This document shows positions 10,045 to 22,300 of a stretch of DNA of 64,000 nt, piece after piece. The first letter of the stretch is position 1. Each line of letters begins with the position of its first letter. Where the stretch lies: contig OZ007579.1 of assembly GCA_963931925.1 (NCBI GenBank), forward strand, positions 49,913,619 to 49,977,618, written 5' to 3'. This DNA comes from Onchidella celtica. Its lineage: Eukaryota > Mollusca > Gastropoda > Systellommatophora > Onchidiidae. The notes beneath the pieces were generated by a model that saw nothing but the letters and a program-made list of their open reading frames with translations, was not told where the DNA came from and made no database searches. A program made the position numbers and the translations under genes.

Positions 10045-11283
10045 AAAATGTAATTCAAGACTAAAATCAAATCATTTATTATGTTTCACACATTCTCCAC
10101 CTTTGAACTCAAAAGGCTTTTTTAGTAGACCGGCTAAAGTAACCATATTTTGCATGCAGGTTTCAAATACTGTGGAGAGTGCCCCGAAGTTTGGATTTTT
10201 AAAATGTAATTCAAGACTAAAATCAAATCATTTATTATGTTTCACACATTCTCCACCTTTGAACTCAAAAGGCTTTTTTAGTAGACCGGCTAAAGTAACC
10301 ATATTTTGCATGCAGGTTTCAAATACTGTGGAGAGTGCCCCGAAGTTTGGATTTTTAAAATGTAATTCAAGACTAAAATCAAATCATTTATTATGTTTCA
10401 CACATTCTCCACCTTTGAACTCAAAAGGCTTTTTTAGTAGACCGGCTAAAGTAACCATATTTTGCATGCAGGTTTCAAATACTGTGGAGAGTGCCCCGAA
10501 GTTTGGATTTTTAAAATGTAATTCAAGACTAAAATCAAATCATTTATTATGTTTCACACATTCTCCACCTTTGAACTCAAAAGGCTTTTTTAGTAGACCG
10601 GCTAAAGTAACCATATTTTGCATGCAGGTTTCAAATACTGTGGAGAGTGCCCCGAAGTTTGGATTTTTAAAATGTAATTCAAGACTAAAATCAAATCATT
10701 TATTATGTTTCACACATTCTCCACCTTTGAACTCAAAAGGCTTTTTTAGTAGACCGGCTAAAGTAACCATATTTTGCATGCAGGTTTCAAATAATGTGGA
10801 GAGTGCCCCGAAGTTTGGATTTTTAAAATGTAATTCAAGACTAAAATCAAATCATATGTTTCACACATTCTCCACCTTTGAACTCAAAAAGCTTTTTTAG
10901 TAGACCGCCTAAAGTAACCATATTTTGCATGCAGGTTTCAAATACTGTGGAGAGTGCCCCGAAGTTTGAATTTTTAAAATGTAATTCAAGACTAAAATCA
11001 AATCATTTATTATGTTTCACACATTCTCCACCTTTGAACTCAAAAAGCTTTTTTAGTAGACCGGCTAAAGTAACCATATTTTGCATGCAGGTTTCAAATA
11101 CTGTGGAGAGTGCCCCGAAGTTTGAATTTTTAAAATGTAATTCAAGACTAAAATCAGATCATATGTTTCACACATTCTCCACCTTTGAACTCAAAAGGCT
11201 TTTTTAGTAGACCGGCTAAAGTAACCATATTTTGCATGAAGGTTTCAAATACTGTGGAGAGTGCCCCGAAGTTTGGATTTTTT
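10045..11283. repeat. 156-bp satellite, eight head-to-tail units
   Basis: Units start at 10045, 10201, 10357, 10513, 10669, 10825, 10976 and 11132. The first five are essentially identical at exactly 156 bp. The sixth and eighth lack about 5 bp (the TTATT in 'CATTTATTATG'), making them 151-152 bp. Single-base variants (GGCTAAAG to GCCTAAAG, TTTGG to TTTGA) mark units 5-8. Because 156 is a multiple of three, one frame stays open for 293 codons, but it only repeats a 52-residue string and shifts at the 5-bp deletions, so it is not treated as a gene. The array lies about 300 bp from the upstream side of the peptide gene. Confidence 0.9.
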
Positions 11284-11559
11284 AAAATGTTTTTTTGTTT
11301 TTTTTTAAATTTTTTTAGTTTGCTTTGTTTCGCTGACTGCTCGCCCCCGATCCCGTTTTTTTTCGCGAGCACGTGACGCGTGGTGTGAACACTTGCTATC
11401 CTATGTAGGTCACTACACTACTGCATTCACCCTGCTCGGGGCGAATATGAGAACACAGGAATACCGCGTAGGGGGGGGGGGGGTAGAAGGTGATTGGCGA
11501 GGCATTGGTTGGGGTGCCTGCTGGGTGCGTGGCTTTTAAGCTAGTATTAATATAAAAAA

Positions 11560-12140
11560 AGCTTTCTATTGCACTTGCCTTTCAATGGGTTAAAAAAGAA
11601 AAATAAATGGGACATCTGGAACAAAATATTATTTTTTTCTTTACGCAGAATTTTTTTTTAAAAAAGGAAAATAAAATCATTTCAGCTGCTTAACGCCTTA
11701 GATGAATCTGTTCTTCCATTTTCTTTAACTAATGATTCTGTGTGTATTATGCAAATAAATATTTTGTGCTTTACAGTAGAGGCTGGGGAAAAACAGATAT
11801 CGCTAGATGGACAGAATGTATTGCTTCAGTGATAACTTCGAAGAAAGAAGGACAGAAAGAAAGAAAGAAGGAAAGAAATGGGAAATCTATAAAACAATAC
11901 TTTTCAAAACAATTTTGAAAAGACAATTACCAGTTCGGCTCGTTCACGCCTTCGTTAGTTCCATTAATTTATTCTAACATTTTATTTAAGAATTGGATCT
12001 GTTGCAAGTATTGATTACTTACATATCAATATTTGTGCTTTATAATAGAAGCTGGAAGAAAACAAATATCCCAATCTGAAGAGAACGGCGTCCTCCAATG
12101 ATAACTATAAAGTCATAGATATCATTGGAGTATGACTGTA
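11560..12140. repeat. Ancient tandem duplication, unit about 250-300 bp
   Basis: Two halves share landmarks in the same order: a '(C)AGCT..TTAACGCCTTAG' block against 'CGTTCACGCCTTCG', 'TCCATT.TCTTTAAC', then ATTTTGTGCTTTACAGTAGA against ATTTGTGCTTTATAATAGA, AGGCTGGGGAAAAACAGATAT against an equivalent GAAGCTGG...CAAATAT, and a final 'TGATAACT'. Identity is roughly 65% by eye. No open frame. Confidence 0.5.
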
Positions 12141-12180
12141 CTTGCATGTCTATCACTACAAGATGTTAGTAAAGTCTAAC
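12096..12180 (+). repeat. Segment shared with the region upstream of gypsy copy 1 (23445-23520)
   Basis: AATGATAACTA.AAA..CAT followed by GAT AT.ATTGGAGTATGACTGTACTTG.ATGTC is repeated at about 23448-23503 in the same orientation. The 23.4-kb copy lies just beyond the primer-binding site of the gypsy element, so both may be LTR sequence of that family. Confidence 0.55.
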
Positions 12181-12207
12181 CTCTCTCTTATCTGTGAATC
12201 CATATGG

Positions 12208-13870
12208 ACCAGAACTTACCAGAGTTGTAGTATCACCAAGAAAGACTTGAATTGGAACCTAGAACACGCCAGTCTAAGCCAGAAAGGGATTAAGCAGGTC
12301 TTAACCCTAGTCCTGCGGGAGGCCACTATATGTATATTGGCCTCCCCGCGCAACACGCGAGACACGGGAGGCCATTATTTTGTCCGACACGCTTAACCGC
12401 GGGTCCTGCCGGAGGCCATATTTTTGTATAGCAACGGTGCGCCTCGCGCTCTGTGTATTCGGTTGCCAAGGCTGTCGTTGTTTTTTGTTCTTTTTTCCAC
12501 ACTATTTTCGCCTGTTTATCTATCCTGTCACCTCTACTGTCTAACAAAATGGTATCGTCCGATTACGTTTATTACGATGCAACTATTCGCAACTATTCGT
12601 CATACTCGTGTAATAGTACCGACGGTCTGAAGTTCGAACTGGAGAAAATCTTGGGGAAACTTTTACTTTGACGCTGGTTGTCGTCTACATGTGAAATGAG
12701 AAGAAAGGGGCCATGTGCGTATTTGAGACGCCGTTCTACGTCTGTAATTATGAATTCCGATGTAATATTAGGGCATGCTGCATAAGTGCGACTGTCAGTA
12801 GCTTTTTCATCATGGAAAACTGGGAGAAAATGACCGACTTTGTGGTTGGTCGTTGTCTTTATTTGATGTGGTAATTAGAGAGATATTGTGTTCCTTTGGT
12901 TAAACCGCTCTTCAGTACATGTATGACTGTGCTCTACGACCTGGAACTGGAAATCAAATCTCTCGCTAAAACTAACATTATAGTAAGTGGACGCTTTACA
13001 TAGTAGAGGAAGGAGAAGGCAATGTCACGATACATGTGGTTGGTAAATTGAGCGAATGGCTTAAAAAATCATTTGTTCACCTGAACTTAGGGACAGAAAA
13101 ATCCCAGAGGTCTTGGGAAAATGATAAAACGTGTGTTAAACGGCATGTAAATGCAGAAAATTCTTGATTTGGGCCTTCCATTTCAAAATAAAACCTACTG
13201 CATATCATCACAAGTACTTTATCCAAACATCACAGGGGTCCCTTACGATTTATCCACCATTATTGTTGTTATTGCGTCCTGAAGTATAAGCGATACAGGT
13301 GTTCACAAGGACCCGATTGACCAGACCGCCGAGGTTATCGGCAACACGCGAACGATCGGCTGAATTGCCGCTGGCTACCCCCGCACAGGACGTTACGTGG
13401 ACGAGTTCACTCAACGCGGGACGAGGGTTAAGTACTGGTTCTTTGTGCTGAGGCGTCAACTGATAACATTATATCATTACCAACTACAACTGGAAGACAA
13501 ATCTTGCACGTTCACATTTCCTTTGGATCATTTAGCCTTTTCATATCATTTTTCTAATTTCATGCGGATCTGTTCAGAACTGTTGACCCAACAGAGACGT
13601 GATATCAATACTATATCAAAGGCACAACTCTTATTAATTTCAAACAATATTTTAAATTACTGTCAAATCAAGAGACTCGTCTTACAAAGAACCCCATGTT
13701 TATTCAGCTTACCATCCATTCAATAATACATCATGGAGAAAACTGGGTTAAAGTCAACATGACAAAAGACTGCTGACGTGTAATACGCTGATGCAAGAAT
13801 AAATTTGTTTTCTTGCTCGGTTTGATGTGAAGGATTTTCTGTTACGAAATAATATTGTTTTCTTCTAAGG
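12208..13870 (+). repeat. Dispersed repeat 'Y', copy 1, interrupted by a piggyBac-like element
   Basis: The parts 12208-12304 and 13428-13870 match 30016-30740 in order and orientation. Shared landmarks are a CACCAAGAAAGACTTGA block, ACACGCCAGTCTAAGCCAGAA, TTAAGTACT, GTGTCAACTGATA, CAATAC.ATATCAAAGG, GGGTTAAAGTCAACA and GACTGCTGACGTGTAA. Nothing in it codes for protein. It is a non-autonomous element or an internal part of an unidentified retroelement. Confidence 0.7.
12305..13427. mobile_element. Non-autonomous piggyBac-like element with TTAA target duplication
   Basis: The 1123-bp insert is bounded by TTAA at 12301-12304 and 13428-13431. Left terminus CCCTAGTCCTGCGGG; right terminus, reverse-complemented, CCCTCGTCCCGCG, so short imperfect TIRs start CCCT. 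Near the left end the motif GGAGGCCA occurs repeatedly in both orientations, as subterminal repeats often do in this superfamily. Repeat Y copy 2 carries the unoccupied target (GAGC-TTAA-GTACT at 30098-30110), proving the boundaries. No transposase is readable inside, so mobilisation would need a piggyBac transposase from elsewhere. Confidence 0.85.
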
Positions 13871-16800
13871 TTGTAAATGATGCATTATATTTATCATTAT
13901 CTGTATCTTTGCTGGCAACTCCCAGCCTCACCCAGACTGTTCAATCACAGTTATATTTCATACATTAACTCTAGTTGTAGCTCTAGATGACAGTTTAACT
14001 TTGAATCTTGCATTCTTCGCCCTTTCACTCCTGGTAGATTCATCAATACTCTCCTAACGGATAAATGCCACGCTCTTCGACTTCTTATCCATTGTCAATG
14101 TCATCAAGGGATAGTTCTTCGATCACTCACCTTTGTCCTGCCTCATTAAGCCAGGGAACAGTCAACAATAGCATTATTTAATTTCAAAACAGCCATATGG
14201 ATATCTAAATGACTAGATTCACATCTAGACATATTGTAGGTAAAGATTCGCTCAAGTGGAATCCCCCTGAATCCCTCACAGTTGGATAGTCTGTATGGAA
14301 TGAAAAAATAGTTTCTCCCGCATCGTATATTAGCCGCTTGTTTCTGCTTTACTGATTAATACGTCAACTGACGTCACGTTTATATAGTCCCCACTACAAT
14401 TACAACACAGGGCGTCAATTTTCATTAATGCCCTATCATCTTTTTATCTAAATATTCACTATCTATCCCATAGTATATATTCCCGCTGACTTGCTCCCTT
14501 CTATCAATAAAAACACCAGTGATATTCTATTTACTACTGTTTATCTCCGCCTTCCTGTTGTTTAACGGCTCCCCCCTTGCTTAAAATGTCGTCATCAAAA
14601 ACCACAGTCATCGTCTGCATCCTCGATCTTATCTAAGAAGGCACAAATGACGTAATACCCATGTTCTAATTCTTCACCCCCTCTCTATAATTAATTCGGT
14701 TATTTCTCTTTGACCACTGAGCGCACACCAACTACATTTGATTATGACAGCGTCTTATTTTAAATTCACAATACGCTTCGACAAAGTGACGTAAAGGTCA
14801 AATTTGATAGTTTTCACACTTTTCGCTCATGATAATTAAAACTCTCACATCCATGACCCAACAAACTCATTTAAATGAAAATTTAATAGTTTTGAAATTA
14901 CAGATTACATAGACTAACTGGCGTAAACGTCGCCTCCTAGAGATAAAATTTTTCCACAAAACGACGTTAAGCCTTTACGCCAGACAGTCCTCGACGTTGT
15001 GGAGCATTGAATTTTTTCGCCATTGTAACGCCTCTTTGTCACAAGAATAAAATGTTACACAGACAGACTGGAGAGTGGCCATCAGTTTGTCTAGCCAGCC
15101 TATCTGCCAATTAATAGGCGGATTAAATTCAACTTGCTTCTCACATCTTCAAAGGTTCTGACGGGCAGTTCTGTTATGCCAACAGCCACACAGATTAGTT
15201 AATCAGAAATGCCGACGGACACAATCAATAAATTGACGATGTTTATCCCGTCATTGCGACTCTGTTTTCCTTTTCTTGTTATTGTTAATGTAAAGGTATG
15301 TCGGCAATGTCCTACCCAGCAATGTAGGACGTTTCGGCAGCAGCCTATTATGTTCCCTGGATTGATGATGAAAATTATGTCTATCCTGTTGGCAGCAATG
15401 CCCCCTCCCCACAACTAAGCTGAAGACACTGTTCATTTCGGTACCAGCAATCTTCCCTAGAGTGATGCTGAACACCATCTTTATCATGCAGCCACCATTG
15501 AGCCATAGAATGCTTTTGAAGACGTTTTCCAAAACGGAAACACACCCTTAGCGGAAAATCAGAGGACTGCCATATAGAAGGAACCTTTTATCTAGATTCC
15601 CTAAACAGCCTGCACAATCTTCAAAATAGAGGAATAAATTTAAGGCGCAGATCAGGCAAACATTTTCCCTTTCCTATCTGTCTCGGAGTATGGTTCATGC
15701 ATCTGATCAAAGATGTAAGAGATGTGAAACAATCTAATGAAACCTTATTTGAAGAGATTCGAGGTCTTCTACATGTATAACAAAAAGTACACTTTTTGAA
15801 TCAGTAAAAAGTCAGGGACACTGTCATTTTTAGCATAAAGGAACAAAGGATCGATGGGTCAGAGGTCTAGTGAAATAGCAAACCTTCTACACAAATTCAT
15901 GCAACTTAAAACGTTAGAGACGGACAAGAAGAAGTATTACTATTCTCTGACCTTACCGTTTATAATAAAGCACTTTCTGAAGTCTGTAATTTTTACTGAA
16001 AACTGTGAGTGTAACAGTTGACGTAAATTTCAGCACGTTATGATAGGGAGTTAGATGATCTGAGCTGCTACCCTTTAAAAATGAAACTGTCTCGAACTGT
16101 CGTAGAAATAAATGAAAACAGAATCCGATGAATGATTAACATTAACTTTTAATACCTGTAAATGAACGTTGGATATCTCACAGCTTACTTACGAGGAAGG
16201 CATGCAGTTACAAAACCCAGATTAGATTTTGCACACACAAAATGACGGGATCTTGCCCACATGCGGAATAACTGGCTCTTGCACACACACGCACTCGCCT
16301 GCCATCATTTATATACCCATCTAGATAGATCGTTCACGAACGGCAAATCCAGAAACTACGGGATGCGTAAAGGCCACGTCACAGAATTGCGTCACTACAA
16401 GGCCAGCCTAGCGTAATTACTCCGACATGAATGATATCGTACATTCTCGATGGAACTACAATAACCAATTACGTCACACAGCGAGACATCACAGAGAAGT
16501 AAAGCTAGCACACGAGGGGTCGCCGAGGGCTGCGGACAACATTGTTAGCCCGTATGACTAGGACGCTACAGTGAGAATCCAATTTTTCGAGACCAAACTT
16601 CTACAAAGTTCAAACAACAATATGCATAGTCTCATTGAAAGATGTTTGGCCAGAGTTAACGCAGTTCCTGTGGAACTTACTGGCATCATCATACAGTTTG
16701 TGTTGAATGAAGTCCAGACTGTTGACATCGCCGCCGAGATGTCAATGGCCATCATGTTAAAAATTTATCATCTCTCCAAATTCCAGAAATACTTCCAAAA

Positions 16801-17446
16801 CTAGCTTACACATCAACTCCCAAACTATGCAAAGTAAAATTCACTGATCTGATGTCATTGTGCAGCGAGTTCACCCCTGGGATCAGCCATCCTGATCACC
16901 ATTAGTTGTGCATGTCCCATGAAGTTTGACTGCCATTTCGCTATATGAAATGAAGAACTGACATGTTTTGCATTTCCTCCCCACTACATTTTAAAATGGC
17001 CCTTTCCATTAACTCAAGGGTACTCACACAGTATTTCGAGCATTCTTTTGTTATTCCGACACATGTGATAAATTACAATAAGGCTATTTCTTTTCCACGA
17101 ATACTGTTCTTTCAATATTTGAGAACATCTGTATTATTCCACAATATTATTTTATTCACCTGGATACATAAAAATGATTGAGAAGCCCTTGACAATTCTC
17201 GTCTAAATTTTGAAAAGGCAACTGTTTCTTTTCACATCCAATATAATATTAATAATAATAATAGCCATAATAATTGTATATTCCGGATCTTTTAGATAAG
17301 GTAAAACTTTACATTGTGATTATATTTATTTTCGCCTGCAACGAAATCATACTAACTTGATATTTTTCAACTATTTTGAAACTGTCTCTTTTTTTTTTTA
17401 AATATGGCACTGCTATAAAATAGAATTTGCCGCAATGCGTTTATGA
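13871..17446. other. Long non-coding stretch
   Basis: No open frame here has protein-like composition, codon structure or neighbours to support it; the longest are under 80 codons. The stretch contains scattered CRE-like TGACGTAA or TGACGTCA words (for example near 14370 and 14785) and a GGCGTAAACGTCGCC near-palindrome at about 14929, related in wording to the satellite at 17.5 kb. Otherwise I see nothing. Confidence 0.5.
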
Positions 17447-17880
17447 CACCTGATAGTCCGCAACAGCGACTTAAACCACTCAGACTTCGTGGCCGTTTCT
17501 ATACAAAGTGACGTAAAGCTCCCCGAGCGACGTACACCAGCCGCTTCTGTGGTTTCCTTTTTCTAAAAAGTGACGTAAAGCTCTCCAAGCGACGTAAACC
17601 TACCGAATCGGTAGTTTCCTTTTAAGACAAAGTAACGTAAAGCTCCCCAAGCGACGTAAACCTACCGAATCGGTAGTTTCCTTTTACGACAAAGTAACGT
17701 AAAGCTCTCCAAGCGACGTAAACCTACCGAATCGGTAGTTTCCTTTTCCGACAAAGTAACGTAAAGCTCCCCAAGCGACGTAAACCTACCGAATCGGTAG
17801 TTTCCTTTTCCGACAAAGTAACGTAAAGCTCCCCAAGCGACGTAAACCTACCGCCCTGGTCGTTTCCTTTTTCTACAAAC
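17447..17880. repeat. 62-bp satellite, about seven units, with a palindrome
   Basis: Units recur at about 17509, 17570, 17632, 17694, 17756 and 17818 (spacing 61-62 bp), with a worn unit before the first. Each has two direct GCGACGTAAA or GTAACGTAAAG words and, in the central four, the perfect 15-bp palindrome CTACCGAATCGGTAG. The outer units lost the palindrome. There is no coding frame. A cruciform or protein-binding function is possible but unproven. Confidence 0.85.
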
Positions 17881-19338
17881 TATGTGACATAGAGATGGAC
17901 TGTCTTTGTAAAAAACGTTATTTTTTCTCTTACTTTGTTACAAACCAACTATTCTATAATGTACATCGATAGTCAAATGCATAGCCATTCAGTTTTTACA
18001 ATTTGTGTTCAGTTTGTGCCTCGTGCGGTCGATTTTATGGAAGAGAAACAAGCAAAAAAAACTTCAACCACCATTTTCTCAAAACTAGAAAATTTACCTT
18101 TACGCCATAATATAAAGTAAAAAAATAAAAAAAAAACATCGTCAGGGTCTTGGCAGATAGGGGGAAAATTTAAGTTTGAGTTTCGGCAATGTCAGTGAGT
18201 ACTGCGGAACTTGTTTATTAGGTAGTGCTAATGTGTACCACAATCATTTGATCATAAAATTTTCAATTTAATCATCAACCTTTTGAAATCTCATCAAATT
18301 GACAATCAAAGTTGGAACTTGTTTACTCGAACTAGGTCTTGGCCTATTCTTTGAGCATTAGCTCTAGTTCGAGGCGTGAGAGGCCTAGACTTTTGCCAAA
18401 GTTTTCTTGGCATGACTGACGGCACTTCGAGATCTAGATCTATAATATAATCAAAATCTTTCCTTTCGAGCTTGAAGCACTCTCTTGGTTTTCTTGGTGT
18501 AAATGAATGGCACTGACCTCATCTGTATAACACTAGCGATCTAAATTTTCCTTGGCGCGGCTGGAAGTGAACCCTAGTTCGAGAGTACTTTTCCGGTAAG
18601 AGGCGGAAATGACGAAATTGACGGAAGTACATTATCACGTCGTATTCGCAATCACGAATTGATAACTGATAATTATAACTGAATTTCTGGAAAAAGTAAA
18701 GAGTTTCGGGAAAAAAATTAGCACGACACGTACAGGCTTGATACATTTTACATACATGTGCCAAGTTTCATTTCTCTACGTTGCGTAGTAAAAAAGCCTT
18801 TGCGGGAACAAAGTTGGGCCCAAGCATAGATAAATAATATACATAGATAGGACATAGACGCTTCGGGCTGTGTCGGTTTCTCCGGAAATTTCCGAGAAGG
18901 CGCCATCTTGGTATTACTGTAGATCCTGATTTCAGTGTTCCCAGATTGGGCGGGAAACCGCGGAATTGGACTGGTTTTGTTCGTGATTTGCGGGTATTTT
19001 TTTCCGTGTGCGGGTTTGCTAGTTTTGGGCTGGTTTTGGAAGAGCAGTTAAGCTGGAGTGGAAATTACAGTTTTGATTGAAAAAATCACGAAACCATTTT
19101 TTGGGGACAGTCTCTGTGCACAGAGTGATAAAATTCTGGCCTTTGCAAGACTGCCAGTGCCAGATAGTATAACTGTGGGTGATGATGCAAGACTAGTCGC
19201 ACGTGGTCAGTCCTTTGTTCGAAAGTATAGCCAATCAGGTAAACATGGTCCACGAGGTTGGCATGTGTGTGAACCTAAAAGTAAGGCAGTGGTCATTCTG
19301 CAACCTTTGGCATGAGTAACTGACCAAACTATACACTT
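17881..19338. other. Non-coding flank between the satellite and gypsy copy 1
   Basis: No recognisable gene. At 18899-18911 there is a GCGCCATCTTGG word (a YY1-like AAGATGGCG on the minus strand), and at 19058-19315 an 85-codon plus-strand frame that I cannot identify. I looked here for the second LTR of the gypsy element and could not find it, nor a polypurine tract next to its stop. Confidence 0.4.
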
Positions 19339-22300
19339 TCAGGCCTTAAATTTGGCAGGAAGGTGGCAATTGAACTCTGCTTGAGACCATGATGAGTTTC
19401 CTAGGTCACATTGTTGCTGCTCCTGTTGAGGACCTGTACTTTGGGATTTTTTTGAGGGTCCTGGGTTTGTGCTGGGAACACTCTTGTCTATGAGTTCACC
19501 ATCTTCCACTGGAGGGGTCATCTGCGATTGAGGTGTTCCAACATCAGGATTGATGTGTATTCTGTTTCTTGTGTAGGTTGTTCCATTACTTAGGATTTTA
19601 GCAGATTTTCCTTCTTCCTCTATTGCCACGATTATTCCTCTTCTCCAGGTGTTCTCTTTGTTGTTGAAGAAAAGTAGAAAGTACACTGATTGGCCTTTGG
19701 TTAGTGTTGGTAGCTTTCTATCAGTCTTGTTATAGTAGTTTTTGATGGTATACCTTCTCTTCTTTCTTCTTGTCTCAGTATTTTCAGTGCTGTGAGTGTT
19801 CAGGTTTTGCTTTGGTACCAGTGCTCTTGTAGATCTCTGGAACAACATTTCTGCTGGACTGATTCCTGTATCTTGTCTTGGGGTATTTCTAAGTTCCAGC
19901 AAAGCTTTGTAAATGTCACCTTTTGCATGTTTTGTCTTTTTCATCAGCCTTTTGATTGCTTTCACAGCTGATTCAGCCTTTCCATTAGGTTGGTGATGAT
20001 GTGGAGATGAACGCTTGTGTTCTATTTCCCATTCAATCGCAAAGTTCTGAAACTGTTCTGCTGTAAATTGAGGTCCACAGTCAGTGATCATCATTCTTGG
20101 TATGCCATGCCTGGCAAATTGACTCTTCAGCCTTATGATTGTCTGAGATGCTGTTGTCTTCTGCATGTGTTCCACTTCAATAAAGTTTGAGTAGTAGTCC
20201 ACTATCACCATGTACTGTCTTCCTTCCAATTCACAAAAATCAATTCCGATTTTCTCCCACGGAGTATTTCCTTCACCGTGTTGTCTCAATGGCTCCCTAG
20301 TATTGGCTGGTTTGAATATTTGACAAGTTTCACAGTTGTCTGCCATTTGCTTCAGTTCCGCATTGATTCCTGGCCAAAAAACTGCTGCTCTTGCTCTTCT
20401 GACCATTGAATCATAATCTTGATGTGCATCATGCAATCTTTCTTTGATCTGTTGTCTCATGGTTTTGGGAATTATGACTCTTTCACCCTTTGATAGGGGT
20501 CCATCTTGATATCCAATGCTTTCATTCACACTGTGATATGGCTCCAATTCATTCAGGGTGGCGTTTCTATCTGGCCATCCTTCAAGGACATATTGCTTCA
20601 TTTCTTGAAGAACTAAGTCTTTCTTTGTTTCTCTTCTGATTTGCTCCAGAAGTGCATCTCTAATGTCTATGTGATTGACACCACCTTCCTCCATAGAATC
20701 TTTCTCATGGTCCTTAACCTTGTAGGCTCGGCTAAGAGTGTCTGCTAGTTTCAGTTGAGTTCCACTGACATAATGAAACTCAGTGTTGTATCTGTTCAGT
20801 CTGGTGACCATGTTTTGTAGCCGCCTTGGTGCTTGCCTCAGAGGTTTGTTCAATATGTTCTTCAATGGTTTGTGATCATTCACCACAGTGACATGACGTC
20901 CATATGTATATTGGTCGAATTTCTCTAGTCCGACCATCACAGCAAGTAGCTCTTTCTCGATCTGCGCATATTTCTTCTGGCTTTCAGTCATGCTCTTGGA
21001 TGCATACTCTAGTGGTCTTCCGTCTTGGAGCAGTGCCATTCCTATGCCACCTTTGCTGCTGTCTACTTGAAGTGTTAGTTCTTTTGTAGGATCATAGAAC
21101 GCCAGCAAGGTATTCTTTGAGATCAATTCCTTTGCCTCGACAAATGCTTGTTGACATTCTGTAGTCCAGGTGAACGTTGCATCCTTTTTTGTCAATGCTC
21201 TAGTAGGATCCAATGTTCCAGATAGATTTGGGATGAATTTGGTGAGATAATGTATCATTCCACAAAATCTTCTCACTCCTTTTATATCAGTGGGTGCTGG
21301 AATTTCACGTACGGCTTGCACTTTCTCTGCATCAGGTTTAATGCCATTCACCGTGATCAAATGTCCTAGAAATTTGATTTCTTCTTTCTTGAACACACTT
21401 TTCTTCTCATTCAACTTGATTCCCTTTTCTTTGCATCTTTGTTGGACCTTTCGTAGGTTAGTATCATGTTCCATTTCAGCTTCTTCCTTGGTTCTTCCAC
21501 GACCATACACAAGGATATCATCTGATACATTTTGGCAGCATGGGAGCCCATCCAGAGCTTGCGTGATTCTTTGCTGGAAGATTTCACTGCTTACCTTCAG
21601 TCCAAAAGGTAAACGGGTCCACCTCATTCGTCCATAAGGTGTTATCATTGTTGTTAGCTCTGAGGATCTGTCATCGAGTCCCACATGCCAATAAGCTTCC
21701 TCTACATCAAGTTTGCTGAAACACTTTGCCGCATGTAAATCAGAGAGAATATCATCCAGAGTAGTTAACTTGTAGTGTTCCCTCTTCAGGGCTACATTCA
21801 GAGGTTGGGGGTCTATGCAGATTCTGACATTCCCATTCTGCTTCTCCACAATAGTCATCTGACTTACCCATTCAGTTGGTTGGGTAACTGGAACGAGAAT
21901 TCCTCTTTGTGTGAGTTCATCAATCTTTGACTTGACTTTTTCCTGCAGTGCTATTGGAATTCTTCTGCATGGCAGAATTCTAGGCTTAATGTTTGGGTCA
22001 ACTGTCAGAGTTGCTGTACCTAGTGACTGAGGTTTGGATGCTGAGCTTTGCACTTGTGATATGAAGTGGTCTGTTTTGACTTCAACTAGATAGAATTCTT
22101 GAATGGTGTTGATTCCCAACAGGCATGATAAATCATTGTCAACAACAATGAATGTCACCATCTTTGATTCCTTGGATTTTGGATTTGTTGTCTCTAATGT
22201 GACTTCTCCAATGGGTTTGGTTGTTGATTTGTTCCACATCGTCAGTCTTGAATTTTTGCATGGCTTCATTTGTTCTTTTCTGACATACCGCTTGTTGATA

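Noticed and set aside
10019..10900. 293-codon open frame of 52-residue repeats as a gene
   Set aside because: It is the reading of a 156-bp satellite whose period is divisible by three; it has no start context and breaks at the 5-bp deletions.
14360..14800. CRE-containing promoter (TGACGTCA, TGACGTAA words)
   Set aside because: No transcription start, TATA or gene follows; the words also occur in the nearby satellite.
19058..19315. 85-codon plus-strand frame next to the gypsy stop codon
   Set aside because: Reads plausibly but no family, start context or splice site supports it; kept only as a note in the flank.
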